A stretch of DNA of 64,000 nucleotides, from assembly GCA_002422365.1 (NCBI GenBank), contig DIUO01000010.1:1-64000 (forward strand), in the 5' to 3' direction. Both the position numbers and the translations under genes were made by a program. This stretch comes from Proteobacteria bacterium UBA6156. GTDB lineage: Bacteria > Pseudomonadota > Alphaproteobacteria > UBA2136 > UBA6156. The notes below the pieces were generated by a model. It was not told where the DNA came from, did no database searches, and was given only the letters and a program-made list of their open reading frames with translations. Below are positions 24,692 to 34,586 of this stretch, one piece after another (positions within the stretch are counted from its first letter, which is position 1; each line of letters opens with the position of its first letter).

Positions 24692-25987
24692 ATGTCCGCC
24701 ACCCCCGCCCAAGCCGCCCCCAAAACAGTGCTCGAAACCACCCTGCCGCAAAGCCCCATCAGCGCCCAGCGCAGTATGGATAGCCAACCCCATGGCGCCC
24801 CCGGCGCCAATACTCCATTCACCCTCAACTTCGGCCCCCAACACCCCTCCGCCCACGGCGTGCTGCGCCTGGTGCTAGAGATGGAAGGCGAGGTAATTAC
24901 CCGCGCCGACCCCCACATCGGCCTCCTCCACCGTGGCACCGAGAAACTCATCGAACACAAAACCTACATTCAGGCGCTCCCATATTTCGACCGCCTCGAT
25001 TACGTCAGCATGATGTGCCAAGAGCACGTCTGGTGCCTCGCCACCGAAAAACTGCTGGGGATCGAAATTCCCAAACGCGCCCAATATATCCGCGTGTTGT
25101 TCTCCGAGCTCACGCGCATCGCCAACCACCTCCTCTGGCTCGGCTGCCACGCGCTAGATATCGGCGCTATGGCCGTGATGTTGTATAGCTTTAAGGAACG
25201 TGAATATCTCTATGACTTCTCAGAAGAAGTATCCGGCGCCCGCATGCACGCCAACTACTTCCGCCCGGGCGGCGTCAACCGAGACCTCCCCGAAGGCCTC
25301 ACCACCAAAATCGCCAAATGGAACGATAATTTCGAGAAAAACATCATCGGGATGCTCGAAACCCTGCTCGACGATAACCGCATCTGGAAGCAACGCACCG
25401 TCGGCATCGGCGTGGTCACACCGGATGAAGCGCAAGAGTGGGGCTTCACCGGCCCCATGCTGCGCGGCAGCGGCATAGAGTGGGACCTCCGCAAGTCCCA
25501 ACCGTATGAATGCTACCCCGAACTCGACTTTGCCGTCCCCGTCGGCCAGAACGGCGACTGCTACGACCGCTACCTCATCCGCATGGAAGAAATGAAGCAA
25601 TCGGTGCACCTCATCCGCCAGTGCCTGGCTAAACTGGAGGGCGAACTCAAAGGCCAACCCTGCAAAATCCAGAACTTCAAAATCTCGCCTCCCGCGCGCA
25701 ATGGCATGAAGTCCAGCATGGAAGACCTCATCCACCACTTCAAATACTACACCGAGGGCTTCCACGTCCCGGCGGGAGAAGTCTATGCGGCCATAGAAGC
25801 CCCCAAAGGCGAAATGGGCGTGTTTTTGGTGTCCGATGACGGCCCCAAACCCTGGCGCGTCAAAATCCGCGCCCCCGGCTACGCCCACCTTCAGGGGCTA
25901 GACTTCATGTCCAAAGGCCACCTGTTAGCCGACGTCACAACCCTCATCGGCACCACCGACATCGTCTTCGGAGACATCGACCGCTAA
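24692..25987 (+). CDS. nuoD: NADH-quinone oxidoreductase subunit D
   Basis: This 431-residue 49-kDa subunit forms the quinone site with NuoB. It has [47 protein letters not shown], and the C-terminal [35 protein letters not shown] signature. About 35 residues precede the conserved core, so a later start (24779) is possible. The ATG follows a C run with no Shine-Dalgarno. The stop overlaps the next gene (TAATG). Confidence 0.97.
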   Translation: MSATPAQAAPKTVLETTLPQSPISAQRSMDSQPHGAPGANTPFTLNFGPQHPSAHGVLRLVLEMEGEVITRADPHIGLLHRGTEKLIEHKTYIQALPYFDRLDYVSMMCQEHVWCLATEKLLGIEIPKRAQYIRVLFSELTRIANHLLWLGCHALDIGAMAVMLYSFKEREYLYDFSEEVSGARMHANYFRPGGVNRDLPEGLTTKIAKWNDNFEKNIIGMLETLLDDNRIWKQRTVGIGVVTPDEAQEWGFTGPMLRGSGIEWDLRKSQPYECYPELDFAVPVGQNGDCYDRYLIRMEEMKQSVHLIRQCLAKLEGELKGQPCKIQNFKISPPARNGMKSSMEDLIHHFKYYTEGFHVPAGEVYAAIEAPKGEMGVFLVSDDGPKPWRVKIRAPGYAHLQGLDFMSKGHLLADVTTLIGTTDIVFGDIDR

Positions 25988-26532
25988 TGTCCACCATCAT
26001 CCTCCACGGCGGCCGCACGTCAATCAGCAATCCTTCTAATCAGGCTTTCTACAAACTCATGGCCAGCCATGTGCCTCCCGGCGGCACTTGGCTGGGCTGC
26101 TACTTTGCCCGGCTGGAAGAAACGGAAGCGCTAAAATTCCCAGAAGATGCCGCCAAACTCCGCGCCGCCGCCGACCATGAAGTGAATATCGAACTCGCAA
26201 CCGCCGATAATTTTATTCAACAGCTTCAGTCGGCCAGCGTCGTCTATTTCGCAGGCGGTAGTACCGAAGGTCTGCTCAACCAACTCTCCCATTGGCCAAA
26301 TGTGCGCGAACATCTCCTGAAAGTCCCCGTCCTCGCTGGCTCCTCGGCGGGGATGATCATGCTCGGCCTCAGCGGGGTCGGCAACAAGGGCATTTACCAG
26401 GGCCTCGGTATCGTGCCGTTCCATATGCGCGTCCATCACGGGCACCCAGACTACGCCCTGGCCGATGCCACCCCGCTCCCCACCCCAACCCTGGCGCTGG
26501 AAGAATCCCAATTCATCCAAATCTCAATCTAA
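25987..26532 (+). CDS. Peptidase S51 (dipeptidase E)-like protein
   Basis: This 181-residue protein resembles family S51 serine peptidases: GGRTSISNPSN at the start, YFAGGSTEGLLNQL, and the nucleophile elbow VLAGSSAGMI with Ser120. It is a bit shorter than E. coli PepE (229). Relatives cleave Asp-X dipeptides or cyanophycin; specificity is not clear. It is coupled to nuoD by TAATG. Confidence 0.75.
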   Translation: MSTIILHGGRTSISNPSNQAFYKLMASHVPPGGTWLGCYFARLEETEALKFPEDAAKLRAAADHEVNIELATADNFIQQLQSASVVYFAGGSTEGLLNQLSHWPNVREHLLKVPVLAGSSAGMIMLGLSGVGNKGIYQGLGIVPFHMRVHHGHPDYALADATPLPTPTLALEESQFIQISI

Positions 26533-26547
26533 ATCGAGCTATTCTTC

Positions 26548-27300
26548 ATGACCGAAACCACCTGGACCCTCCCCACACCCGACGGCAAAACCATCTACGG
26601 CGTCACCAACAGCAGCGGGGCAGGGGCCACAGCCGCCATCTTCATGGTGCACGGCTTCACCGGCAACATGTATCAATATCCTTTTAAGCGTGCTGCCGAT
26701 TTCCTCAGCGCAAAGGGTTACGATGTTTATCGGTTCAATCTGTACGATGGGCGAAAGGGAGGCCGCAACCTGATTGACTGCACGTTACTGACTCACGCTG
26801 AAGATTTGAATACGATTATGGCAAAATTTGGTCCGGGCTATACCCAAAACTTTGTAATTGGCCACAGCTATGGCGGCCCCACTATCATGTTGGCTAACCC
26901 CCAAAACATCACAGCGGCTAGTCTTTGGGATCCTTCCTATAACATCACGCAAATGAATAAGGATTTACCCGACTCTATCACCAAGATAGGCGGCCATCTC
27001 ATTCTAAATGTGGGCATATCCTATGTGCTCAGTTCATCTATGGAAGAACATGCCGGAACCCTCGACGAACCCGCCTGCATTAAACTAGCCGAAGCCTTCA
27101 ACGCCCCCGTCCAAGTCGTGCTGGCCGGAGACGGCTACTACGTCAAGCAATCACACAGCTACCACTCCCACGGCAAGCCCGAAAACCTCGCCAAAAACCG
27201 CCAAGACGTCGTCCCCGGCACCACCCATTGCTTCCACGAAGCCGACACCTGCGAAGTGCTCCTCGCCAAAACCCACGCCTTCTTCCAGCAATTCCTCTAA
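26548..27300 (+). CDS. Alpha/beta hydrolase
   Basis: This 250-residue protein has FMVHGFTGNMYQYPFKRAA (oxyanion loop), the nucleophile elbow FVIGHSYGG with Ser107, and a late His in PGTTHCFHEADTC. The substrate is unknown. Bases about 26680-27050 are AT-richer than the two ends, a mosaic like that in maf. It follows the S51 gene and precedes a period-7 tract. Confidence 0.82.
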   Translation: MTETTWTLPTPDGKTIYGVTNSSGAGATAAIFMVHGFTGNMYQYPFKRAADFLSAKGYDVYRFNLYDGRKGGRNLIDCTLLTHAEDLNTIMAKFGPGYTQNFVIGHSYGGPTIMLANPQNITAASLWDPSYNITQMNKDLPDSITKIGGHLILNVGISYVLSSSMEEHAGTLDEPACIKLAEAFNAPVQVVLAGDGYYVKQSHSYHSHGKPENLAKNRQDVVPGTTHCFHEADTCEVLLAKTHAFFQQFL

Positions 27301-27307
27301 GCTCAAT

Positions 27308-27340
27308 CCTGTTCACTGTTACCTGTTCTCTGTTCACTAA
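27308..27340. repeat. Period-7 tract (CTGTTCA type)
   Basis: CTGTTCA CTGTTAC CTGTTCT CTGTTCA, about 4.5 units, lie in the gap between the hydrolase and the next gene. The unit differs in sequence from the AAACACN tracts but has the same period. Confidence 0.65.
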
Positions 27341-27425
27341 CTTGCCACACCCGCAGGCACCATAACGCGCAAAACAGGGCAGGGGGGCTGCCAAAAGCCC
27401 CCATTTGGTTTAAGAATTCTCCATC

Positions 27426-27929
27426 ATGAAGCTCACATTCCTGCTCAGCTCAGCCTTGGCGCTTGCGGCGTTCGCAACCTCGTTGGCGTATGCCGAAAAA
27501 CAGGCCATATGCAAAAAATTTTGCGGAGAAGAAGGCGCGCTCGTCTGTTGCCCAGGTGAATTTGGTTTCACCGATGACATTACCTCCAGCTATGAAACCC
27601 CCGCCCAGCGCTGCCAAACCATCCTGAATCAACCGGCGGTAGACCTCGACTCCTCGCTGTTAGACGAATTGAAAACCTGCAAGAATGTCGCGAAGCAGGA
27701 GAAAGAAGCCGCCGACGCCGAAGCCAAAGCCCTGGCCGAGCTGGAGGCCGAAAAAGCCAAACTGCGCAAAGAGAAAGCCCAGGCACAGGCCCAGCAGCAA
27801 CCCCAACCCCAGCCACCCGCACAACCCGCCCCGGCCCAACCGGCGCCCAATTTTGTCAACTTCACCAACTTCGGCGCCCAACCCGGAGAAATGCCGCTCA
27901 TCCAAGACCCCTACAGCCAAAGCCAGTAA
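27426..27929 (+). CDS. Secreted coiled-coil protein with Gln/Pro-rich tail
   Basis: This 167-residue protein has a signal peptide (cleavage near residue 23, AYA-EK), a small cysteine-rich part (CKKFCGEEGALVCCPGEF plus two more Cys), a helix rich in Ala/Glu/Lys (about 92-118) and a Gln/Pro/Ala-rich tail. I do not recognise it. The six cysteines suggest disulfides in the periplasm. It lies between nuoD and nuoE. Confidence 0.65.
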   Translation: MKLTFLLSSALALAAFATSLAYAEKQAICKKFCGEEGALVCCPGEFGFTDDITSSYETPAQRCQTILNQPAVDLDSSLLDELKTCKNVAKQEKEAADAEAKALAELEAEKAKLRKEKAQAQAQQQPQPQPPAQPAPAQPAPNFVNFTNFGAQPGEMPLIQDPYSQSQ

Positions 27930-27934
27930 CCCCC

Positions 27935-28588
27935 ATGCCCACCATCCGCCAGGTTAAAATCGAACCCAACGCCACCGAAGTCGGCCAAACCCCGCACACC
28001 CTGGGGCTTAACCTGGGCTGGAGCAAAACCGAGCAAGAGGCCGTAGAGCGTACCCTCGCCAAATACCCCGCCACCCAGCAGCGCAGCGCGGTTATTCCGC
28101 TGTTGCATCTGGCCCAGCGTAAGTGCGGCGGCTGGCTGCCGGTAGACGCCATGCAACTGGTCGCCGATACCCTCAGCCTCCCTTACATCCGCGTGTACGA
28201 GGTCGCCACTTTCTACACCATGTTCAACCTCCAACCCGTCGGCACCCACCACGTGCAGGTCTGCACCAACTGCGCCTGCCTCATTCGCGGTAGCGACGCC
28301 ATTGTCAGCGCCGTCAAACACACCACTGGGGTCGCCCATAACGGAGAAACCTCCGCCGACGGCCAATTCACCCTGACAGAAGTCGAATGCCTCGGCGCCT
28401 GCGTCGCCGCCCCCATGATGCAAATTAGTATAGGCACGGGGGGCACCCACTACTACACCCACCTCACGCCGGAAAAAACTACCGAAATCCTCACTCACCT
28501 CGCCAACGGCGGCGACCCCGCAAAATACGCCGACACCGCCCCCACAGCCGAGTCCGACCCCATCCACAACGGCAAATACGGGGCCTAA
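27935..28588 (+). CDS. nuoE: NADH-quinone oxidoreductase subunit E
   Basis: This 217-residue 24-kDa subunit with a 2Fe-2S cluster of the NADH module has YEVATFYTMFNLQPVG, the Cys ligands in VCTNCACLIRGSD and VECLGACVAAPMMQI, and a C-terminal extension. The ATG follows CCCCC with no Shine-Dalgarno. Confidence 0.96.
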   Translation: MPTIRQVKIEPNATEVGQTPHTLGLNLGWSKTEQEAVERTLAKYPATQQRSAVIPLLHLAQRKCGGWLPVDAMQLVADTLSLPYIRVYEVATFYTMFNLQPVGTHHVQVCTNCACLIRGSDAIVSAVKHTTGVAHNGETSADGQFTLTEVECLGACVAAPMMQISIGTGGTHYYTHLTPEKTTEILTHLANGGDPAKYADTAPTAESDPIHNGKYGA

Positions 28589-28593
28589 ATCTC

Positions 28594-28911
28594 ATGAAAA
28601 ACTTGCAGCAAGCCACCCTCGCACAACTTCAGGCCTATGTGGCGGAAGTCGAGCTGCGCCGTGGCTTTGCCGCCGAAACGGTGCAAGATAAATGCCTGCT
28701 GCTGGCCGAAGAAGTCGGCGAACTCTGCAAAGCTATCCGCAAACATCATACCAGCATCACCACCGCCACCGATGCCAAGCCGCAAAATGTGGCCGAAGAA
28801 CTGGCCGATGTGCTGATGTACGTCCTTGCCATCGCCAACAAAACCGAAATCAACCTTGCCGAAGCGCTCATCGCCAAAGAAACCAAAAACGAACAGCGGA
28901 AGTGGGCATAG
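28594..28911 (+). CDS. MazG-type nucleotide pyrophosphohydrolase 2
   Basis: This compact 105-residue MazG-like protein has LLAEEVGELCKAIRKH (EExxE) and AEELADVLMYVLAIAN (ExxD), the two halves of the metal site. Family members hydrolyse dNTPs or damaged NTPs. It starts 5 bases after nuoE and is followed by a GNAT gene 2 bases later. Confidence 0.86.
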   Translation: MKNLQQATLAQLQAYVAEVELRRGFAAETVQDKCLLLAEEVGELCKAIRKHHTSITTATDAKPQNVAEELADVLMYVLAIANKTEINLAEALIAKETKNEQRKWA

Positions 28912-28913
28912 CG

Positions 28914-29324
28914 ATGCGTATCGAATATCTCGACACTCACGACGAACGCAGCGATGAGTTGTTGTTGGGGCTGCGTCAATGGAACAAGGATCGTGGATTC
29001 GAAGCCAAACCCAGCAAGTTCAGTGTAATGGCTTTTGAAGGTGATGTTCTTAAAGGTGGTGCCAGAGGCATTATTGAATTTAACTGGATGTTTATCCAGA
29101 CAATGTATGTAAAAGAGCGGCTTAACGGGCTCGGCACCCGTATCTTGAAAGAAGTCGAAACCCATGCTCGTGCGCAGGGTATAACTGGAATTTCATTACT
29201 TACTGTCGATAAACAGGCTCCAGGTTTTTACCAAAAAACCGGTTTTAAAAATTTTGCTACAATACCTGATTTTATAGATGGCCAAACCCGATATTATTTC
29301 ATGAAGCGGCTGGATGGAAAATAA
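28914..29324 (+). CDS. GNAT-family N-acetyltransferase
   Basis: This 136-residue protein has IEFNWMFIQTMYVKERLNGLGTRILKEVE (strand 4 and acetyl-CoA loop) and GFYQKTGFKNFATIPDF, matching small GNATs; an antibiotic- or metabolite-modifying role is possible but not shown. It is AT-richer than its neighbours. The start is the ATG at 28914 directly after the MazG stop. Confidence 0.8.
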   Translation: MRIEYLDTHDERSDELLLGLRQWNKDRGFEAKPSKFSVMAFEGDVLKGGARGIIEFNWMFIQTMYVKERLNGLGTRILKEVETHARAQGITGISLLTVDKQAPGFYQKTGFKNFATIPDFIDGQTRYYFMKRLDGK

Positions 29325-29327
29325 GCC

Positions 29328-29609
29328 ATGAAACCCTTCATATCCTCATACCCTCTTATCCTCATATCCTGCGCCTTGGCGCTCGCCTCATGTGCCCAGT
29401 TCGGCGGCCGCATTGTTCAAACCGGCCCGGGCACCTACCAAATCACCCACGTCATGTACGCCAACTCCCCCGTCAAAGGCGTGCGGCAGGGCGTAATCGA
29501 CCGCGCCACCGCCAAATGCGAAAAACAGGGCCAAACCTACCAAAAAATCCGCGAAGAAATGGGCACCGCCGGCGCCCTCAGCTACACCCTCATGTTCACC
29601 TGCAAGTAA
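29328..29609 (+). CDS. Small lipoprotein (93 residues)
   Basis: A signal peptide with lipobox LASC (Cys22) indicates an outer-membrane or periplasmic lipoprotein. The mature part is about 70 residues and has two more Cys. The codons of the signal peptide (MKPFISSYPLILIS) come from a tandem TATCCTCA-like repeat, the same repeat as at 53024. Function unknown. It lies 3 bases after the GNAT gene and before nuoF. Confidence 0.65.
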   Translation: MKPFISSYPLILISCALALASCAQFGGRIVQTGPGTYQITHVMYANSPVKGVRQGVIDRATAKCEKQGQTYQKIREEMGTAGALSYTLMFTCK

Positions 29610-29624
29610 CCAACAGTCCCCGTC

Positions 29625-30941
29625 ATGTCCACACTCCCTCGCCTCAAACCCGAAGACAAATGCTTCCCCAACCTGTGCGGCACAGCCGACTGGGGCATTA
29701 AGGGATACGAACAACGCGGCGGCTACAAAGGCCTCAAAAAACTCCTCCAAACCCCGCAAACCGAACATATCGAAAAACTCAAGCAATCCGGCCTGCGCGG
29801 GCGCGGCGGCGCGGGCTTCCCTACGGGGATGAAATGGTCGTTCATGCCCCAACCGAAGCTGGACGAACGCGGCAAACCCATCCCGCTCGCCAAGCCCAGC
29901 TACCTGGTGTGCAATGCCGACGAAGGCGAACCCGGAACGTGTAAAGACAGAGACATCCTCCGCTTCGACCCCCACACGCTGGTCGAGGGCATGATCGTCG
30001 GCTGCTACACCCTCAACGCCAAAGTGGGCTACATTTATGTGCGCGGAGAGTACTACGACGAAAGCAGCCACCTCCAGCAAGCCATTAACGAGGCCTACAA
30101 AGCAGGCTACCTCGGCAAAAACATCCTCGGCACGGGGGTCGATTGCGACATCCACGTCCACTTGGGGGCAGGGGCCTACATTTGCGGAGAAGAAACCGCA
30201 CTGCTGGAGAGCTTGGAAGGCAAAAAAGGCCAGCCCCGCCTCAAGCCGCCGTTCCCTGCCGGGTTCGGCCTTTACGGCTGCCCCACCACCATTAACAATG
30301 TGGAAACCATTGCCCAAGTCCCTCCCATCCTCAAAAATCCGCTGGAATGGTTCACCCGCTGGGGCCGCCCGGGCAACAGCGGCACCAAAATTTTCAGCAT
30401 TTCCGGCAGCGTGCACAAGCCCTGTAATATCGAGGCCCCCATGTCCATCCCGCTGCGCGAACTGATCGATGAATACTGCGGCGGCGTCATCGGCGGCTGG
30501 GAGAACCTCCAAGCCATCATCCCCGGCGGCAGCAGCACGCCCATGCTGAATGCCGAAACCGCCAGCCGCGTGTTAATGGACTTCGACGCCCTGAAGGCCG
30601 AAGGCACCGGCCTCGGCACCGCCGCCGTGGTGGTCATGAACAAGCAAGTCGATGTCCTCCGCGTCATGACCCGCATCGCCGCCTTCTACCACCACGAATC
30701 CTGCGGTCAGTGCACACCGTGCCGCGAGGGCGTTGGCTGGGTCCACCGCCTCATGGAGCGCCTCACCCACGGCGAAGGCACTCTGGCCGAAATCGACCAA
30801 CTCTACGCCCTCACCAAAAAAATCGAAGGCCGCACCATCTGCGCCTTTGCCGACGGCGCCATGTGGCCCACCCAAGGCACCCTCAAGCACTTCCGGCACC
30901 TCATAGAAGAACGCATCAAAACCAAACAGCCCGCCGCCTAA
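29625..30941 (+). CDS. nuoF: NADH-quinone oxidoreductase subunit F
   Basis: This 438-residue subunit binds NADH, FMN and cluster N3. It has [51 protein letters not shown] and the cluster motif [11 protein letters not shown]. Normal length. It ends with TAATG coupling to a secreted protein. Confidence 0.97.
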   Translation: MSTLPRLKPEDKCFPNLCGTADWGIKGYEQRGGYKGLKKLLQTPQTEHIEKLKQSGLRGRGGAGFPTGMKWSFMPQPKLDERGKPIPLAKPSYLVCNADEGEPGTCKDRDILRFDPHTLVEGMIVGCYTLNAKVGYIYVRGEYYDESSHLQQAINEAYKAGYLGKNILGTGVDCDIHVHLGAGAYICGEETALLESLEGKKGQPRLKPPFPAGFGLYGCPTTINNVETIAQVPPILKNPLEWFTRWGRPGNSGTKIFSISGSVHKPCNIEAPMSIPLRELIDEYCGGVIGGWENLQAIIPGGSSTPMLNAETASRVLMDFDALKAEGTGLGTAAVVVMNKQVDVLRVMTRIAAFYHHESCGQCTPCREGVGWVHRLMERLTHGEGTLAEIDQLYALTKKIEGRTICAFADGAMWPTQGTLKHFRHLIEERIKTKQPAA

Positions 30942-31615
30942 TGCCCCGCACCCTCGCCCTCACGCTCCTCCTGGCCACCCTCGTGGGTGCTTGGGCCAGC
31001 GGCGCATGGGCGCAAGCCGCCACCCCCAGCCCCACCTTGGTTTCGGCGCTAGAATCCCGCCGCTATATCAACATGGATACCATCAACACCACCTTCCTAT
31101 TGGCGGTCGTCAGCGGGGCGGGCGGCGCTCCCTCGCCCGAGGTCACACTCATGTACCGCGCCCAAATGGGCTTCATCGCCGCCCATCTCACTAAAGATCC
31201 CACCATCCCCGTGCCGAACTACGCCGCCTGCCTCCGCCCGTTTAACGGAGAAGAAAAATCCGTCACCTCCATCTGCAAAATCACTATGGACAAAATCATG
31301 CAGCGCCTCGCGGTCGCCCGCTCCACCAACCCAGAGTTTGTGGACTTCCTCCGCGTCTTCACCCTCTCCCAGCGCACCATTCTCGGCATCGGCCGCTATC
31401 TCAACCAGCAGTTTACGCCCGACGAACTCAACACCATCGCCTCCTACCACGCCTTCCGCCTCACGCAAGAAAAATCACCCCAGTGGCTCAAAACCTACCG
31501 CACGTGTATCGAAAGTAACTCCCAAACCATCACCTGCAAAAACCTGCGGCTAGAGAACCTCAGCGCCATGCTCACCCTCGATTACCTCAAAGCCATGAAC
31601 GGAGTAACCCCGTAA
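30941..31615 (+). CDS. Secreted protein of unknown function (224 residues)
   Basis: It has a signal peptide (cleavage near AWA-QA, about residue 25), then a mostly helical domain with four Cys (CLRPF, CKIT, CIES, CKNL). I do not recognise the family. TAATG overlaps at both ends link it to nuoF and nuoG, so it is translated as part of the NADH-module block. The upstream extension of the frame to 30710 lies inside nuoF and was rejected. Confidence 0.65.
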   Translation: MPRTLALTLLLATLVGAWASGAWAQAATPSPTLVSALESRRYINMDTINTTFLLAVVSGAGGAPSPEVTLMYRAQMGFIAAHLTKDPTIPVPNYAACLRPFNGEEKSVTSICKITMDKIMQRLAVARSTNPEFVDFLRVFTLSQRTILGIGRYLNQQFTPDELNTIASYHAFRLTQEKSPQWLKTYRTCIESNSQTITCKNLRLENLSAMLTLDYLKAMNGVTP

Positions 31616-33894
31616 TGCCCACCCGCCCCGCCACGCCCAAAACCAAAGCCGCCCCCACCGCCAAGGCAGGCGCACCCGCCCAAGTGGTCACTTCCAACGT
31701 GCCGCCTGCCGCGCCCAGCCCCGCATCCCAAGCGGCTCCCGCACCGCTCCCCCCGGCACCAGAAGGCTTCCTCAACGTCTTCGTCAACGGCAATCTCATT
31801 CACGTCAAACGCGGCAGCACCGTCATGCAGGCCTGCACCCAGGCGGGGGCCGAGGTTCCGTTCTTCTGCTACCACGAGCGCCTCTCCATCGCCGGCAACT
31901 GCCGCATGTGTTTGGTCGAGGTCGAAGGCATGCCCAAACCCATCGCCTCCTGCCACTGGCCGATTGCCGAAGGCATGAAAGTCAAAACCGACAGCCCCCT
32001 CACCACCGAGGCCCGCAAAGGCACCATGGAAATGCTGCTCATCAACCACCCGCTAGACTGCCCCATCTGCGACCAAGGCGGCGAATGCACCCTGCAAGAC
32101 CTCTCGGTGGCCTATGGGTCGGATAGATCCGCCTACCACGAATTCAAACGCGCCGTAGACGACAAAGACATCGGCAGCAAAATCAAAACCGTGATGACCC
32201 GCTGCATCCACTGCACGCGCTGCATCCGCTTCGCCACAGAGATCGCCGGAGTCGAAGAAATGGGCGCCACCGGGCGCGGAGAAAACATGCAAGTCGGCAC
32301 CTATGTCGAGCACGCCCTTCAAAGCGAGCTTTCCGGCAACATGATCGACCTCTGCCCCGTCGGCGCACTCACATCGCGCCCCTACGCCTTCACCGCCCGC
32401 CCGTGGGAGCTTGTGCGCACCACCTCCATCGACATCCTCGACGCGGTGGGCACCCCGATAACGGTCGACAACCGCCACGGCCAGGTCATGCGCACCCAAC
32501 CGCAAGAAAACGCCGCCATTAACGAAGAATGGATGACCGACGCCGCGCGCTTCAGTTACGACGCTTTGCACACCAACCGCCTCACCACCCCGCTCATCCG
32601 CCGGGGAGGCGAACTTCAGCCCTGCGGCTGGCCAGAAGCCTTCACCTCCGCCAAAACCGCGCTGGCCCAACCCGTGGGCGGTATCCTCGGTGCCATGGCC
32701 AGTGCCGAAGACGCCCTCAGCTTCAAAATGTTCTTCGAAAATACACTCACTAGTAAGATGTACGACTGCCGCCCCGCAGGCAGCCAACTCGAAGGCTTTT
32801 ACACCTTCAACACCCCGCTGATAGAATTTGAAAACGTCGACGCCGTCCTCCTCGTCGGCTGCAACCCGCGCTTAGAAGCCCCGCTGCTCAACGTCCGCCT
32901 GCGCCGCGCCGTAATCCGCCGCCGCGTGCCCGTTGCCGCCATCGGGCCGGATATGGACCTCACCTACCCCCACCAGAACCTCGGCAACGCACCGGATGCC
33001 CTCGAATCCCTCGCCAAATCCAAATTTGCCGAAGTCCTGAAATCCGCGCAAAAACCCGCCATCATCCTCTCCGCCAGCGTGCTTACCCGGCCCGACGGCC
33101 CCGCCATTCTGGCAACTCTCGAAAAACTCGCCAAAAAGTTCGGAGTCCAAAAAGTACTACAGAACGGAGAAGGCTGGAACGGCCTCAACATCCTCGCCGC
33201 CACCGCAGGCCGCATCACCGCGCTGGATATGCAAGCCAAAGCCACCCCCACCGCCGCCATCCTCAAATCCTACCAAACCGGCAAAACCGAAACGCTGATA
33301 GTCTACGGAGAAGACACAATTCTGCCGGAAGACATCGAACCCGACACCAAAACACGAAACACGAAACACCAAACACTTATTTATATCGGCACCCACTTAA
33401 CCCCCTTGGCGCAAATGGCCGACCTCGTCCTCCCCGCCGCCGCCTGGACCGAAAAATCCGGCCTCTATGCAAACTGCGAAGGCCGCGTGCAACTGGCCCA
33501 CGCCGCCGTGCCCGCACCCTTAAACGCTAAGGAAGACTGGAAAATCTTCCGCGCCTTGAGCGAAGAACTCGGCACCCCGCTGCCCTTCAACACCCTCGCT
33601 CAACTCCGCAGCCTGGTGGCCAACCAACACCCCGCCTACCAAGCCGAAAACTGGAACCGCATAACCCGGCGCACCCAAACCCCAACGCCCAACGCCCAAA
33701 ACCCAACACCCATCACCTCCAAACCCTTCCAACCCGTCATAACTGATTACTATCTGCGCCTCGAATACCTCCGCCAATCGCCCACCATGCATAAGTGCCA
33801 GAGCGAGGTCGCCACCGCCAAACTCGGCACAACCGCCACACCACCTACACCGCTGCTCCCCGGCAAAACCAAATCCTCCCGCAAGGCCGCGTAA
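31615..33894 (+). CDS. nuoG: NADH-quinone oxidoreductase subunit G
   Basis: This 759-residue 75-kDa subunit has 2Fe-2S ligands in FFCYHERLSIAGNCRMCLVEV, 4Fe-4S ligands in CPICDQGGECTLQD and RCIHCTRCIRF, and a molybdopterin-oxidoreductase-like domain. It has two oddities. An Ala/Pro/Lys-rich leader of about 50 residues precedes the ferredoxin domain. Two linkers (near residues 577-590 and 687-700) are encoded by period-7 tracts. It is coupled to the preceding gene by TAATG. Confidence 0.96.
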   Translation: MPTRPATPKTKAAPTAKAGAPAQVVTSNVPPAAPSPASQAAPAPLPPAPEGFLNVFVNGNLIHVKRGSTVMQACTQAGAEVPFFCYHERLSIAGNCRMCLVEVEGMPKPIASCHWPIAEGMKVKTDSPLTTEARKGTMEMLLINHPLDCPICDQGGECTLQDLSVAYGSDRSAYHEFKRAVDDKDIGSKIKTVMTRCIHCTRCIRFATEIAGVEEMGATGRGENMQVGTYVEHALQSELSGNMIDLCPVGALTSRPYAFTARPWELVRTTSIDILDAVGTPITVDNRHGQVMRTQPQENAAINEEWMTDAARFSYDALHTNRLTTPLIRRGGELQPCGWPEAFTSAKTALAQPVGGILGAMASAEDALSFKMFFENTLTSKMYDCRPAGSQLEGFYTFNTPLIEFENVDAVLLVGCNPRLEAPLLNVRLRRAVIRRRVPVAAIGPDMDLTYPHQNLGNAPDALESLAKSKFAEVLKSAQKPAIILSASVLTRPDGPAILATLEKLAKKFGVQKVLQNGEGWNGLNILAATAGRITALDMQAKATPTAAILKSYQTGKTETLIVYGEDTILPEDIEPDTKTRNTKHQTLIYIGTHLTPLAQMADLVLPAAAWTEKSGLYANCEGRVQLAHAAVPAPLNAKEDWKIFRALSEELGTPLPFNTLAQLRSLVANQHPAYQAENWNRITRRTQTPTPNAQNPTPITSKPFQPVITDYYLRLEYLRQSPTMHKCQSEVATAKLGTTATPPTPLLPGKTKSSRKAA
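33343..33379. repeat. Period-7 tract inside nuoG (AAACACG type)
   Basis: CCAAAAC ACGAAAC ACGAAAC ACCAAAC units encode DTKTRNTKHQT. The same string in the same frame recurs in nuoL at 41946. Confidence 0.7.
33672..33713. repeat. Period-7 tract inside nuoG (CCCAACG type)
   Basis: CCCAACG CCCAACG CCCAAAA CCCAACA CCCA units encode TQTPTPNAQNPTP near the NuoG C terminus. Confidence 0.65.
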
Positions 33895-33897
33895 ACC

Positions 33898-34581
33898 ATG
33901 GAAAATCGCACCCCGCCGTATTACCAAAATTTTAGCAATTCGCATTGTTTACAATGCTCGCTGCGTTCGGCGTTAGAATACTTTAAGCCGGAAAAGCTAT
34001 GGACTTGGAAAGAGTTGGAAGATGTGTCGTTCAAGCGAGAAGGCCACGGTACTTGGCACATGGGTTTCCTCTCCCAACTGGGTAAACATGGATACGACGT
34101 CGTATGTATAGAAGATTTTAATCTGAAGGAATTTGTAGCCTCGCCCTCCGAGTACATGAAGACAACGCAATCGCCGGAATCCTTCGAATACGCGATGCAG
34201 GATATGGATATCGCGCACGAAGTGAAATGTTCCAAATTATTGTTGGAAGCCGAAGAGCAGGGGCTTGCCGAACTTCATTATCGCAACTCAACCGCCGAAG
34301 ATGTTCGTCATTATCTTAAAAACGGTTACCTCATTGTTTTAAATGTAAACAGTTCGGCATTATGGCGTCATGAAGGTTTTACAGGCCACTTCGTACTTAT
34401 TTATAAACTGCTCGATGAAAATACGCTCTTAATTCACGATAACGGCGGCATGAACGGCGACCAACCTACCGGGATGAATGCCATGAAAATGGAAATCGAT
34501 TTTCTTATCCGCTGCGGCACCAGCGGAGATAAAACCACCGGCTTCTATGCCATCCGTCCCAAACAGACTAAAAACAAGTAA
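33898..34581 (+). CDS. Peptidase C39-like cysteine peptidase (putative)
   Basis: This 227-residue protein has [16 protein letters not shown] near the N terminus (Cys17/Cys20), GHFVLIYKL (His164) and LLIHDNGG (Asp181), the Cys-His-Asp order of C39-like papain-fold proteins. There is no signal peptide. Composition is strongly AT-rich against nuoG and nuoH, so it is probably acquired. It fits exactly between nuoG (3-base gap) and nuoH (5-base gap). Confidence 0.65.
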   Translation: MENRTPPYYQNFSNSHCLQCSLRSALEYFKPEKLWTWKELEDVSFKREGHGTWHMGFLSQLGKHGYDVVCIEDFNLKEFVASPSEYMKTTQSPESFEYAMQDMDIAHEVKCSKLLLEAEEQGLAELHYRNSTAEDVRHYLKNGYLIVLNVNSSALWRHEGFTGHFVLIYKLLDENTLLIHDNGGMNGDQPTGMNAMKMEIDFLIRCGTSGDKTTGFYAIRPKQTKNK

Positions 34582-34586
34582 GCCCC

